A stretch of 22,173 nucleotides of DNA from an uncultured Collinsella sp. (GCA_902478995.1 CABSNF010000035.1:1-22173), one strand, 5' to 3'; positions 1 through 8,610 are shown, numbered from the stretch's first letter. Notes: generated by a model from the sequence alone, not told the origin. Translations and numbers: made by a program.

Positions 1-42
1 CGCTCAGTGTCGCGTGAGCTCGGAGATGTGTATAAGAGACAG
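1..42. other. Residual Tn5/Nextera sequencing adaptor (not genomic)
   Basis: Bases 24-42 read AGATGTGTATAAGAGACAG, which is exactly the 19-base Tn5 mosaic end used in tagmentation libraries. Bases 9-23 match the read-2 adaptor stem just before the mosaic end at 13 of 15 positions (mismatches at 12 and 17). Bacterial sequence, still in the reading frame of the U32 gene, starts at 43. The adaptor adds no stop codon, so an automatic gene caller would wrongly extend the protein through it. Confidence 0.93.
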
Positions 43-1931
43 ACCAGATAGCGTACCTGCCGACGACGCAAGCAGTCGCGGCAACGAACCTGTCCCGTCG
101 CATCGGTGGCGCAGACGCCCTCGGCGGTCAGCAGGCAGTGCTCGCACACCATAAGCTCGGGACGGTCGGCGTCGACCGGACCCAAGACGCCGGGTTCAGC
201 GGCCAGTTCGGCAATACGCTCCGCATCATTGCCGAGCAACTCCGCCGGCAAGCACACCCGCCCCGCACCGAGTCCGCGCAGCCAGGTAAGCGTGGCCCGA
301 TTCGCGCAGAACACCGGCGCCGCCACGTCAAACGTCACGCCCAGCTCGCGAGCGATCACCACCTGTCCCAGGTTGCGGCAGACGACGCGCCCGGCACGCT
401 GTATCAGTGAGCGGGTCCAGTCAGCGTCACCCGTGCGGCACACCTCGTCAAGCACCACAACGGCGTCGGACAAATCAAGTTCTCCGCGCGGGTCGGCATC
501 CATCAGCTGCCAAGCAAAAACCATGCGAGTGGGAACCGCGCACTCCACCAACTCCGTGGACGCACCGCCATCCACCGCAACGTCCTCAAAGGGCAGCACC
601 TCAACGGCACGCGCAACGGGCGCAATCGCATCCGCCTCGGCCCGCATGCGCTCCAACACCGCCGCCGTCTGATCCAACACGCCGGCGCTGCGAATCAGGT
701 ACACCTCGCAGCCCGTGTCAACCTTACGCTTGCAATGCACGACGACGCGCTTCCCCGCTGCGGCATCCACCGGACAGGGCACCTGCGGCCAGCGCTTGGG
801 CACATCGGGACGCGCGTCGGCACCCGGATAAAACCGGATCTCGAGCGTGTCACCCGCCGCCACGGCGGCGTCGAGCTCAACGGTCACCTCTTCGTGGCCC
901 ACAGCGACCAAGCGCCCCACGCGCACGCCCTGGTTAATCGCACGCTCAAAGCTCATCAGCTCGGCACCCGAACGCCCTCGCAGGTACGCATCGGTAAACC
1001 CACGGTTAAACGACCTTCCCAGCTCGCGCTCAAGCTCTTCCACGGCACCGGGGTCCCACGCGCCGTCGTACAGCATATCGAGTGCCCGGCGCCACACCCG
1101 CACCACGTTGAATACGTAATCGGGGTTCTTCATGCGCCCCTCGATCTTGAGCGACGCCACGCCGGCATCTACAAGCTCGGGCAGATGTGCAATACCCAGA
1201 TAGTCGCGCGGGCACAGCAGGCGATCTCCCTCGACGGCGACAACGCTCTGCCCCGCCTCGTCCACCAGGTCGTACGCCAGACGGCACGGCTGCGTGCAGT
1301 CGCCGCGCATCGCCGAGCGCCCACGCCGCAGGGCCGAGAACTCGCACGCCCCCGAATAGCCGATGCAAATCGCACCGTGGCAGAATACCTCGATGGGCAC
1401 GCCCGTGGCACATAGCGCCGCAATCTCGTCGACCGTCAGCTCGCGTGCCGTCGTCACGCGCTCGACCCCCAGCTCATCGGCGGCAAGTCGCACGGCGCCT
1501 TCGCTATGAACGCCCGCCTGCGTGGACAGGTGAATCTCGACCCCGGGAATCGCCGCGCGCAGCGCGCAGGCCAGCCCGGCATCGGCGACAATCAGAGCAT
1601 CGGCGCCCAGCTCCAGTGCATGAGCTCCCAACGCCACCGCGTCGGACAACTCATCGTCAAACACGTACACGTTGAGCGTTACGTACACACGCACGCCATG
1701 GGCATGCGCCACGGCGCAGCCGCGCGCAAACTCGTCGTCGGTAAAACCGTGCGCACTCACACGGGCGTTAAAGCCGCCCAACCCCGCATAGATGGCATCG
1801 GCGCCCGCGGCGATGGCCACAAACATCTGGTCGAGCCCGCCCGCCGGCGCCAGCAGCTCGGGCAGCGCCGCACCGGCAGCATCCAATCCAGTCTTGTGTT
1901 GTCCGCTCGGCCCCATCGCCCGAATCGCCAT
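43..1931 (-). CDS. U32 family peptidase / RNA hydroxylation-type protein, 3' end missing
   Basis: About 629 residues are visible, and the frame is open to the contig end, so the C-terminus is lost. The N-terminus carries the family's LLAPAGG strand (about residues 26-32). The U32 signature follows: FCHGAICIGYSG near residues 183-194, then RGDCTQPCR near 206-214. A conserved FNRGFT..Y segment lies near residue 305. The last visible part holds Cys-x2-Cys-type pairs (CEHC, CRDC) that look like a small metal-binding ribbon. Members of this family are annotated as collagenase-like peptidases, but the studied bacterial ones (TrhP, RlhA) take part in tRNA or rRNA hydroxylation. Which role applies here cannot be told. 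The ATG at 1931 has an AAGGAG ribosome site (1939-1944) seven bases upstream. The gene is divergent from the PBP gene. Confidence 0.88.
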
Positions 1932-2093
1932 CGGCAAACTCCTTACCAAGGTATGCATTCACTCTGAAAAATGCCGTCTTCCAGCATATACGAGGCCTCG
2001 CGCGCCCCGTTTGGTTTATCGTGTAATAACTTATGTCCATCCTGCCCCGACGGCACATCCGCCGTCCGGCACGACATACCTGGAGGTCAATAT
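1932..2093. other. Divergent intergenic region, U32 gene / PBP gene
   Basis: This 162-base spacer must hold promoters for both directions. I see the two ribosome sites (AAGGAG for the minus gene, TGGAGGT at 2081-2087 for the plus gene) and a 10-bp perfect palindrome CGAGGCCTCG at 1991-2000. No convincing -35/-10 pair stands out on either strand. A longer plus-strand reading from 1971 is possible but has no ribosome site. Confidence 0.5.
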
Positions 2094-4292
2094 ATGGGTC
2101 CTCGCCAACGACAGGGACGCAGCCGTTCAAAGACGCATGCCCTGCCCATAATCCTGCTCTCGTTTTTGGGCTTTTTGCTGATTGCGGGCGTGGCATTTGG
2201 CATCGGCATGGTCGGCAACGTCAACCGCTGGCTGTCCGATCTGCCCGACTACACCGACGCCAACGCGTATCTGGTGAGCGAGCCCACCGAGATCGTCGAC
2301 TGCAACGGCAACAAGATCGCGAGCTTCTACACGCAAAACCGCAAGTCCATCACCAAGGACAAGGTCTCCCCCTACGTGCTACAGGGCACCGTTGACGTCG
2401 AGGACGAGCGCTTCTACGAGCACGGCGGTATCGACCTGTGGGGTATCGCGCGTGCTGCGGTGGCAACCCTCGGCGGCGGGCACGAAGGCGCCTCGACTAT
2501 CACCCAGCAGCTGGTGCGCAACACCATCCTGCAGGAGGAGCAGTTCGACTCGACCATCGAGCGTAAGGTGCGCGAGGCCTACATCGCCGTAAAGATGGAG
2601 GACATGTACTCCAAAGACGAGATCCTCATGATGTACCTCAACACCATCTATTACGGTCACGGCGCCTACGGTATTGAGGCCGCCGCCGAGACCTACCTGT
2701 CCAAGAGCGCCGCAGACCTCACCCTGAGCGAGGCCGCGCTGTTGATCGGCCTTCCCAACTCGCCCTCGCAGTACGACCCCACGGTCAACCCCGACCTGGC
2801 GCTGTCCCGTCGCAACAAGGTCCTCGACAACATGCTGCGCCTGGGCCACATTACGCAGGAGGAGCACGATGCCGCACAGGCCGAGCCCATCACCCTCAAC
2901 GTGACCGAAATCTCGGGCAGCGGCGTTGACGTATACTCGCAGCCCTACTTTGTCGCCTATGTTAAGCAGCTGCTGGAGCAGGAGTTCTCGACCGACGTGC
3001 TCTTTAAGGGCGGCCTGACCGTCAAGACCACCATCGACCCCACGATGCAGCAGGTGGCAGAGAATGCCGTTCGCGAGCAGCTCGACACGCTCTCGCTCGA
3101 CGGCCTGGACATGGGCATGGTCGTCGTCGACCCCAAGACCGGCTACATCAAGTGCATGGTGGGCGGCTACGATTACAACGCCGACGAGAACCACGTAAAC
3201 CATGCCACGGCCAAGCGTCCCGTCGGCTCCACCTTCAAGGCCTTTACGCTGGCAACTGCCATCCAAAACGGCATGAACCCCAACGTCACCCTCAACTGCA
3301 ACTCGCCGCTCAAGGCCAAGGGCACCACGACCGAGGTTCAAAACTACGCCAACCATAGCTATGGCAACATCACGCTTAAGCAGGCGACGGCATACTCCTC
3401 CAACACCGGTTACATCCAGGTGGCGGAAGCCGTCGGCAACAGCAAGATCATCTCGCTCGTCAAAAAGCTCGGCATCGATCCCGCTAAGGACAACATCGAG
3501 GACGTTCCCGTCATGACGCTCGGCACCGGCTCGATCTCGCCGCTCGAGATGGCCGCCGCCTACGCGACGTTTGCCAACGGCGGCTACTATCGCCAGCCGA
3601 TCGCCATCACCGAGATTGACTCTCGTACCGGTTCGGTACTGTACCAGCACACGGACAATCCCTCACAGGTGCTTACCGAGGGCGAGGCCGCCGCGGTCAC
3701 CGATGTTCTGTCCGGCGTCATCCAGGGCGGCGGTACGGGTGCTGCTGGCGCCCTGAGCGTCAACCAGCCCTATGCCGGCAAGACGGGCACCACCGACAAC
3801 ACCACCAACCTGTGGTTCTGCGGCTATACCCCGCAGCTGGCGTGCGCCCTGTGGACCGGCTATTCCGCGGGCGAGATCCCCATCCAAAAATACGGCACGG
3901 ACCTGCTGGGCGACAGCACCAACCTGCCTGTCTTTAAGCGGTTTATGAACACCGTTCTGACCGGTACCGAGCGCGAGGAGTTTGCGACCGGAACGGCGCC
4001 CACCTACAAGAACAACAGCGCCTGGAAGTTCTACGGCACCAACAACTCCAAGAAGACGGAGAACGACGACAAGGACGAGAACGAGGACGAAGAGGAAACC
4101 ACCACAACGACTACCACGACGACCACGACCACCGAGACCACGGGCGGCGACACCACCGGCGGCACCGGTACGACCGGTGGCTCGACGGGCGGCTCCACTG
4201 GTGGTTCGACCGGCGGCGATGGCGGCACGCCTACGCCTACGCCTACGCCCACTCCCGACCCCTCGCCCACGCCTGACGATACGGTCGGCTAG
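2094..4292 (+). CDS. Class A (bifunctional) penicillin-binding protein, PBP1A type
   Basis: This is a 732-residue membrane-anchored peptidoglycan synthase that polymerises glycan strands and cross-links stem peptides outside the membrane. A basic N-terminus precedes one membrane segment (about residues 17-38). The glycosyltransferase family 51 domain follows, with the catalytic Glu motif EDERFYEH starting at E103 and GASTITQQ at 132-139. The transpeptidase domain has SxxK as STFK (catalytic Ser379), SxN as SSN (435-437) and KTGT (563-566), so both active sites look intact. The tail from about residue 655 is low complexity: an acidic/Lys stretch, twelve Thr in a row (669-680), Gly/Ser/Thr repeats and Pro-Thr repeats. 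I chose the ATG at 2094 because TGGAGGT lies six bases upstream; the in-frame ATG at 1971 has no such site. The gene stands alone and ends in a strong terminator. Confidence 0.95.
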   Translation: MGPRQRQGRSRSKTHALPIILLSFLGFLLIAGVAFGIGMVGNVNRWLSDLPDYTDANAYLVSEPTEIVDCNGNKIASFYTQNRKSITKDKVSPYVLQGTVDVEDERFYEHGGIDLWGIARAAVATLGGGHEGASTITQQLVRNTILQEEQFDSTIERKVREAYIAVKMEDMYSKDEILMMYLNTIYYGHGAYGIEAAAETYLSKSAADLTLSEAALLIGLPNSPSQYDPTVNPDLALSRRNKVLDNMLRLGHITQEEHDAAQAEPITLNVTEISGSGVDVYSQPYFVAYVKQLLEQEFSTDVLFKGGLTVKTTIDPTMQQVAENAVREQLDTLSLDGLDMGMVVVDPKTGYIKCMVGGYDYNADENHVNHATAKRPVGSTFKAFTLATAIQNGMNPNVTLNCNSPLKAKGTTTEVQNYANHSYGNITLKQATAYSSNTGYIQVAEAVGNSKIISLVKKLGIDPAKDNIEDVPVMTLGTGSISPLEMAAAYATFANGGYYRQPIAITEIDSRTGSVLYQHTDNPSQVLTEGEAAAVTDVLSGVIQGGGTGAAGALSVNQPYAGKTGTTDNTTNLWFCGYTPQLACALWTGYSAGEIPIQKYGTDLLGDSTNLPVFKRFMNTVLTGTEREEFATGTAPTYKNNSAWKFYGTNNSKKTENDDKDENEDEEETTTTTTTTTTTTETTGGDTTGGTGTTGGSTGGSTGGSTGGDGGTPTPTPTPTPDPSPTPDDTVG
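4098..4274 (+). repeat. Low-complexity coding repeats: poly-Thr, Gly-Ser-Thr, Pro-Thr
   Basis: Inside the 3' end of the PBP gene, twelve Thr codons (4098-4133, mixed ACC/ACG/ACA/ACT) are followed by repeats encoding GGSTGGST and then alternating Pro-Thr codons (near 4227-4260). Codon mixing in the Thr run suggests selection on the protein rather than recent slippage, while the CCTACG-type repeats are near-identical and could vary in number. Confidence 0.85.
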
Positions 4293-4314
4293 AAATCATC
4301 CGGCCATTAGCAAC

Positions 4315-4356
4315 AAGGCCCCCGAGCAGCTTATTAAACTGCTCGGGGGCCTTTTT
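4315..4356 (+). terminator. Intrinsic terminator of the PBP gene
   Basis: A perfect 15-bp stem (4315-4329 with 4339-4353) and a nine-base loop are followed by a T-rich run (TTTTT, then AGTTT). It lies 22 bases after the PBP stop codon. Confidence 0.93.
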
Positions 4357-4397
4357 AGTTTAAAGCGACCTGATGGGCGGTCTTTATACCGGCAGAC

Positions 4398-4432
4398 AAA
4401 AAAGGGGGCACCGACCAACGTCGATACCCCTT
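4398..4432 (-). terminator. Intrinsic terminator of argR
   Basis: On the minus strand an AAGGGG...CCCCCTT stem, extended by G-U pairs and one bulged C, closes a GTTG loop and is followed by six T (A in the given strand, 4398-4403). It lies about 50 bases after the argR stop, back to back with the PBP terminator. Confidence 0.75.
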
Positions 4433-4481
4433 ACAAGCCACTATGTCAGCGCGCACGGTGCCGAGCGCACGACCCGCACGC

Positions 4482-4919
4482 CTACTTGCGAGAATTGCTC
4501 AGCTTATTGATCAGCGCCTCGAGACGCTCGCCGTCCTCGGCCGTCTGGGCAATAACCAAAATCGTATCGTTGCCGGCAAGCGAGCCAAGCACATCGGGCA
4601 GCTCTGCCGCATCAACGGCGGCGGCGATGCCGGAAGCCGTGCCAGGCTGAGCCTTAATCATAACCAGATTATCGGTGCGCAGAACGCCCGTTACGAGCTC
4701 GGAAACCATACGCTGCAGGTGCAGGTCCTCTGCCAGAACATAGATGCCCTCAGGGAGCTTACGCAGCCCCATATCGGCAATATCGCGAGAGACAGTCGCC
4801 TGCGTGCAATCAAAGCCCATGGCGCGGAGCTCATCGACCAGCACGCGCTGCGTGCGGACGTCCTTATTGCGCACAATATCTCTAATGGCATCCTGGCGCC
4901 CATTGCGTTTTTTAGCCAT
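4482..4919 (-). CDS. argR: Arginine repressor ArgR
   Basis: This 145-residue protein has the usual ArgR/AhrC length. It represses arginine biosynthesis genes and often activates arginine catabolism when arginine is bound, acting as a DNA-binding hexamer. The N-terminal winged helix has the recognition segment TQATVSRDI (39-47). The C-terminal oligomerisation and arginine-binding domain contains LGSLAGNDTILVI (111-123). Most family members have GDDT where this one has GNDT (N117, D118), so one of the two neighbouring ligand Asp residues is replaced. I chose the ATG at 4919 because MAKK fits the family start; an upstream in-frame start at 4952 would run into the palindrome described separately. 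A GGAGAGAGG purine stretch precedes the ATG. No arginine biosynthesis gene is in the window. Confidence 0.93.
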   Translation of the reverse strand: MAKKRNGRQDAIRDIVRNKDVRTQRVLVDELRAMGFDCTQATVSRDIADMGLRKLPEGIYVLAEDLHLQRMVSELVTGVLRTDNLVMIKAQPGTASGIAAAVDAAELPDVLGSLAGNDTILVIAQTAEDGERLEALINKLSNSRK

Positions 4920-4952
4920 ACAAACCCTCTCTCCAAAAGATGGCGGAGACAA

Positions 4953-4967
4953 TCAATCAGTGATTGA
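4953..4967. promoter_or_regulatory. 15-bp palindrome upstream of argR, possible operator
   Basis: TCAATCAGTGATTGA is a perfect 7-1-7 inverted repeat 34 bases upstream of the argR start, in an AT-rich stretch. Its TTCA/TGAA-type half sites and position suggest an ARG-box-like autoregulatory operator. The match to the known ARG-box consensus is only partial, so the role is inferred. Confidence 0.4.
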
Positions 4968-5051
4968 ATAGTTTAACGCTATTTGAAGGCTTTTGTGTAT
5001 AAGAACGCATTTCGAAACAATTCTATGCAAGTTTGTTACGAAATGAGCCGT

Positions 5052-6092
5052 TTAGGCGGTTTTTGCGCCCGTCCGGTTAAGAAAAGCTGCCAGATGCGTA
5101 CACATCACGCAGCGCGCAGGCTTGGCGCTGGCGATCGGCCCAAACAACAGACCGAGCCCCCGATGGTTATCCTTAAGCGCGGCGACCATCTGACGGGTTC
5201 GAGGCGCCTCGAGCATATCACGCATGCGGGCGGAACGCTCGATTGACGACACCCCATGCGGGCTCAGACACAAATTCTCGATGCAGGCGACCAGTCCGGT
5301 AAAGTAGAACTTTTGGCTTGCTAGCTTGAGCCGACCACCGCTATCTGCTTCCGAGAGTGAGCCCGCAAGTTCGTCGAGCGCTCGGGTGTCATCGGATACC
5401 TTGGCATACATGGTGGGATCAAAGGCATCTGTAAGCTTAGGTGCCGCCGCGTGGAAACAAGCATCGCCGCAGCCGGACACGCATCGTGCCTGCGAAAGCG
5501 CGCATGTCATAAACCCAACTGTGCGAAACACCTTGTCGCACAAAAGGCATGCCTCAAACAGCGAGCGGCTGTACATCACACCAGAGGTCTGAACGACAAG
5601 GCCGCCTAAAATCAACTGGGGCAGCCCGGTCACCATCGAAGATTTGCTATCAATGGAAATATGAGTAGCATCCAAGACGCGCGAATGGCGCTCTCGATGT
5701 GCATCATAGCGGTCGAGCGACACCGTGGGAAACACTATGTCTGCCGCAGTATCGCACGCGATATCGACCATCTTGGGAAGGGACTGCGGAGCAAACCACT
5801 CATCGGCGTTCATAGCGATGATTTGAGAGCCGCGCGAGGCAGCAAAACCGGCACGAAGACAAGCACCGCGCTTCGCGTCCTCGACGTCAATCAAATCAAT
5901 ATGAATGTCCCTGTCGGCAGCAACTTGAAGCGAATGGCGCACACCGGGCGCAGCATCGCGGCAGACAACGACAATCTGCAAATCGTAGAGGTCTTGGTTC
6001 TGGATACTCTCGAGCGCACGCATCGCATAGCTGGGCGAACCTTCTACCACAAGGATCACCGAAAGTCGCGGATGCGAGCCACGTCGAACCAA
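5052..6092 (-). CDS. Family 2-like glycosyltransferase
   Basis: The 346-residue protein has an N-terminal GT-A nucleotide-sugar domain: a first strand LSVILVVEGS (10-19), SIQNQDLYDLQIVVV (29-43), and a DxD-like motif as NADEW (95-99). The remaining two thirds are not family-typical and hold ten Cys between 182 and 331. The sugar donor and acceptor cannot be deduced; wall or surface polysaccharide is a reasonable guess. No signal peptide or membrane segment is evident. The start is a TTG at 6092 with AGAGGA (6101-6106) eight bases upstream; a later ATG would remove the first strand of the nucleotide fold. It follows truA on the same strand after a 161-base gap and is followed by argR. Confidence 0.8.
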   Translation of the reverse strand: MVRRGSHPRLSVILVVEGSPSYAMRALESIQNQDLYDLQIVVVCRDAAPGVRHSLQVAADRDIHIDLIDVEDAKRGACLRAGFAASRGSQIIAMNADEWFAPQSLPKMVDIACDTAADIVFPTVSLDRYDAHRERHSRVLDATHISIDSKSSMVTGLPQLILGGLVVQTSGVMYSRSLFEACLLCDKVFRTVGFMTCALSQARCVSGCGDACFHAAAPKLTDAFDPTMYAKVSDDTRALDELAGSLSEADSGGRLKLASQKFYFTGLVACIENLCLSPHGVSSIERSARMRDMLEAPRTRQMVAALKDNHRGLGLLFGPIASAKPARCVMCTHLAAFLNRTGAKTA

Positions 6093-6253
6093 GTTATCCG
6101 TCCTCTCGACAGCAATGAATCAAACCGTGGTTCATGGTACACCCCGGCAATAAAAGCAATGAGACACCGGTTGTATTGCACGCCAAGAACAGATGTTGCA
6201 CACGCGCAGCCCACAGATGACAGGTGCCGACGCACGACGCGTCGAGCCCTCCC
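6093..6253. other. Spacer between truA and the glycosyltransferase gene
   Basis: This spacer is 161 bases long. On the minus strand it contains a 13-codon open frame (ATG at about 6135, stop overlapping the ribosome-site region of the glycosyltransferase) with no supporting evidence that it is translated. I see no clear terminator after truA and no confident promoter. Confidence 0.4.
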
Positions 6254-7078
6254 CTAGTCGAGCACGACAAGCTCGGCGGGATCGTAATCCACGCCCATAA
6301 ACGTAAGGCCGCAGGCAGGAGCCGTGGGGCCCGCAGCTGTACGGTCGCAAGCATCGATGACCTCGCGCATCCACTCGGGTTCACGGCGATGCATGCCAAT
6401 CTCGACAAGCGTGCCCACGATCGTGCGGACCATCGAATGCAGAAACGCATTGCCCTCGATGGCAAACGTCAGGATGTCCTCGCCAAACGCAACCTCATGG
6501 CCAAACTCGGCACGCATCACGCAGCGGTGCGTGGGCTTGCCCACAGCAGACGCCACCTTGCAAAAGCTCTTGAAGTCCTGCTCGCCCAGCAGCGCGGGAC
6601 AGGCCGCAGACATCGCCTCAACATCCAATGGGTAGCGATGCCACCACACCGCACCGCGCGAAAGCACAGGGCGCGCGTCGCGATCGGCAATACGGTACGT
6701 ATACGTACGGGAACGCGCATCAAAGCGTGCAGAAAAGCCTTTACGGGCCCTGTAGACCTCGTTTATGGCGATATCTTTGGGCAGGAGGGCATCCATAGCC
6801 CTCAGCCACCTACGGCGCGTCAAAGCCAACTCAGCGTCCGTTACGGGCACGCTGATGAACTGTGCCACCGCATGCACGCCGGCATCGGTACGCCCCGCAC
6901 ACGTCAGGTCGATCGGGCGGCGCAGGAGCGTCTCGATAGCGCGGCGCAACTCGCCCGCAACCGTCGTCTGACCGGGCTGCTCGGCAAAGCCGCTGTAGGA
7001 CGAGCCATCGTAGGCCACGCGGAAAACGAGCGTGGCATCGAGCTCAGGAATCGAATTTAAATCAGACGGCGCGGTCAT
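6254..7078 (-). CDS. truA: tRNA pseudouridine(38-40) synthase TruA
   Basis: The 274-residue protein has the usual TruA length. It isomerises uridines 38, 39 and 40 in the anticodon stem-loop of many tRNAs. Its catalytic loop is CAGRTDAGVHA with the nucleophile Asp65. Other family segments are the N-terminal VAYDGSSYSGFAEQP (21-35), SRTYTYRI and GNAFLHSMVRTIVGTLVEIG. The ATG at 7078 is preceded by TGGGAG five bases upstream; an in-frame TTG at 7093 is less likely. truA following rplQ is a common arrangement. A strong terminator lies between the two genes, so truA depends on readthrough or on a promoter inside or before the 92-base gap. Confidence 0.95.
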   Translation of the reverse strand: MTAPSDLNSIPELDATLVFRVAYDGSSYSGFAEQPGQTTVAGELRRAIETLLRRPIDLTCAGRTDAGVHAVAQFISVPVTDAELALTRRRWLRAMDALLPKDIAINEVYRARKGFSARFDARSRTYTYRIADRDARPVLSRGAVWWHRYPLDVEAMSAACPALLGEQDFKSFCKVASAVGKPTHRCVMRAEFGHEVAFGEDILTFAIEGNAFLHSMVRTIVGTLVEIGMHRREPEWMREVIDACDRTAAGPTAPACGLTFMGVDYDPAELVVLD

Positions 7079-7113
7079 GGACGCTCCCAACAAACAGGCA
7101 ATGGCATTTCGAC

Positions 7114-7144
7114 AAAAAAAGAGGGGTACGCGAACGTACCCCTC
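7114..7144 (-). terminator. Intrinsic terminator of the ribosomal-protein operon
   Basis: On the minus strand GAGGGGTACG pairs perfectly with CGTACCCCTC around a TTCG tetraloop (7121-7144), followed by seven T (7114-7120 as A). It sits 26 bases after the rplQ stop and marks the end of the main operon. Confidence 0.96.
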
Positions 7145-7170
7145 GAATATAGCCTATGCAGACGGATTGT

Positions 7171-7638
7171 CTACTCAGCGGTCTCCTCAGCAGGAGCCTC
7201 CTCGGCAGCCTCGACCTTCTTGGGAGCAGCGGCCTTCTTGGGGGCCGGAGCAGCCTTCTTGGCCTTAGGCGTGCAAGGCTCGGTGACGAGCTCCATGATA
7301 ACGATGGGAGCATTGTCGCCCTTACGGTTACCGAGCTTCATGATGCGGGTGTAACCGCCGTTGCGGTCCTGCCACATACCCTGGGCAGCCTTGTCGAAGA
7401 TCTCGGCAACGAGCTGCTTATCGCCGAGCTTGGCGATAGCCAGACGACGAGAGTGCAGGTCGCCCTTCTTGGCCCAGGTGATGATCGGATCGACGACCGA
7501 ACGCAGCGCCTTAGCGCGGGTCTCGGTGGTCTTGATGCGGTCGTTCTCGAAGAGGGCCTTAGCAAGGCTCTTCTTCATGGCCTTGGTGTGGCTCGCATCG
7601 GTGCCGAGCTTCAGGCCCTTCTTAACGTTGTGACGCAT
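7171..7638 (-). CDS. rplQ: 50S ribosomal protein L17
   Basis: The 155-residue L17 begins MRHNVKKGLKLGTDASHTKAM, the family N-terminus, followed by the conserved SLAKALFENDRIKTTETRAKALRS core. L17 lies near the peptide tunnel exit. Typical bacterial L17 is about 115-130 residues; the extra length is a C-terminal Ala/Lys/Pro then Ala/Glu-rich tail after about residue 125, as seen in several actinobacterial L17 proteins. The ATG at 7638 has a GAGGAG site ten bases upstream. It is the last gene before the terminator. Confidence 0.97.
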   Translation of the reverse strand: MRHNVKKGLKLGTDASHTKAMKKSLAKALFENDRIKTTETRAKALRSVVDPIITWAKKGDLHSRRLAIAKLGDKQLVAEIFDKAAQGMWQDRNGGYTRIMKLGNRKGDNAPIVIMELVTEPCTPKAKKAAPAPKKAAAPKKVEAAEEAPAEETAE

Positions 7639-7668
7639 GGTCTAGTTTCTCCTCAAATATGCGAAGCA

Positions 7669-8610
7669 TTAAGCCTTCAGGCTCAGGCCCATGGACTCAA
7701 GCTTGTCCTTCACTTCCTCGATCGACTTAACACCGAAGTTACGGATGTTGAGCAGATCGTTCTCCGAGAACTCAACGAGCTGACGGACCGAGTGAATGCT
7801 GGCGCGCTTAAGGCAGTTGTAGGAACGGACGGAAAGGTCCAGATCCTCGATCTGCTTGTCCAGCTCGGCGTTGTCGTTGGTGACCTCGGGAGCGAAGATC
7901 GAGGCCTCCTCCTCGACCTCGGGGGTCTCGGCAAGGTTCATAAAGGCGGCCATATGCTGGTTGATGATATTGGCAGCCTGGACCACGGCGTCGCGCGGGG
8001 CGATGGAGCCGTTGGTCTCGATCTCGAGGACAAGGCGGTCGTAGTCGGTGTGCTGACCGACACGGCAAGCCTCAACGAGCTTGGCGCAACGGGAAACCGG
8101 CGAGTACAGCGAGTCGACGTGGATCACACCGATAGGATCGTTGTCGCGCTTGTTGGCCTCGCCAGAAACATAGCCGCGGCCATAGCCGATGCGCATGCTC
8201 ATGGTGAGATGGCCACCCTCGGTGAGCGTAGCAATGTGCTGCTCGGGGTTGACCAGCTCAAACTCGGACGGAATAAAGAAGTCCGCACCGGTGACCTCGC
8301 AGGGGCCGTCAACCGAAATGGTGGCGGTCGCCTCGTCGGTCGTGCCGAGAGCCCTGAAGACAAGACCCTTGACATTCAGGACGATGTCGGTGACATCCTC
8401 GACCATGTTAGGGATGGTCATGAACTCGTGCTGCGCACCATCGATCTGAATAGCCTCGACGGCGGCACCCTCGAGCGAGGACAGAAGAACGCGACGAAGG
8501 GAGTTACCCAGCGTATCGCCGTAGCCACGCTCGAGCGGCTCGACGGAGACACGAGCAGACGTCTCGTTGATCTCTTCGACCTGAACCTGAGGCCTAATGA
8601 ATTCTGACAT
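7669..8610 (-). CDS. rpoA: DNA-directed RNA polymerase alpha subunit
   Basis: The 313-residue alpha subunit has both domains. The N-terminal assembly domain includes ERGYGDTLGNSLRRVLLSSLEGAAVEAIQ. After an acidic linker, the C-terminal DNA- and activator-binding domain begins near 255. It contains VRSYNCLKRA, where R262 corresponds to E. coli R265, the UP-element contact, and NIRNFGVKS (288-296). Two alpha subunits nucleate core polymerase assembly. The ATG at 8610 follows GGAGGT by six bases. Its place between rpsD and rplQ is the standard alpha-operon order. Confidence 0.98.
   Translation of the reverse strand: MSEFIRPQVQVEEINETSARVSVEPLERGYGDTLGNSLRRVLLSSLEGAAVEAIQIDGAQHEFMTIPNMVEDVTDIVLNVKGLVFRALGTTDEATATISVDGPCEVTGADFFIPSEFELVNPEQHIATLTEGGHLTMSMRIGYGRGYVSGEANKRDNDPIGVIHVDSLYSPVSRCAKLVEACRVGQHTDYDRLVLEIETNGSIAPRDAVVQAANIINQHMAAFMNLAETPEVEEEASIFAPEVTNDNAELDKQIEDLDLSVRSYNCLKRASIHSVRQLVEFSENDLLNIRNFGVKSIEEVKDKLESMGLSLKA

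Noticed and set aside
1971..2093. 41-codon N-terminal extension of the PBP
   Set aside because: There is no ribosome site at 1971, the added residues are not family-like, and a strong site precedes the ATG at 2094.
2379..3650. 423-codon open frame antisense to the PBP gene
   Set aside because: It mirrors the real gene in a high-GC region, has no family likeness, and the plus strand encodes an intact PBP with all motifs.
4098..4133. Poly-Thr tract as a possible assembly error or frameshift
   Set aside because: Codons are mixed, the frame continues through ordered repeats to a stop, and a terminator follows at the expected distance.
7079..7113. Separate promoter for truA between the terminator and its start
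   Set aside because: Only 35 bases are available and they contain no -35/-10 pair; readthrough is simpler.
7156..8607. 483-codon plus-strand frame across rplQ and rpoA
   Set aside because: It is antisense to two certain genes and arises from their codon bias; it has no ribosome site or recognisable domain.
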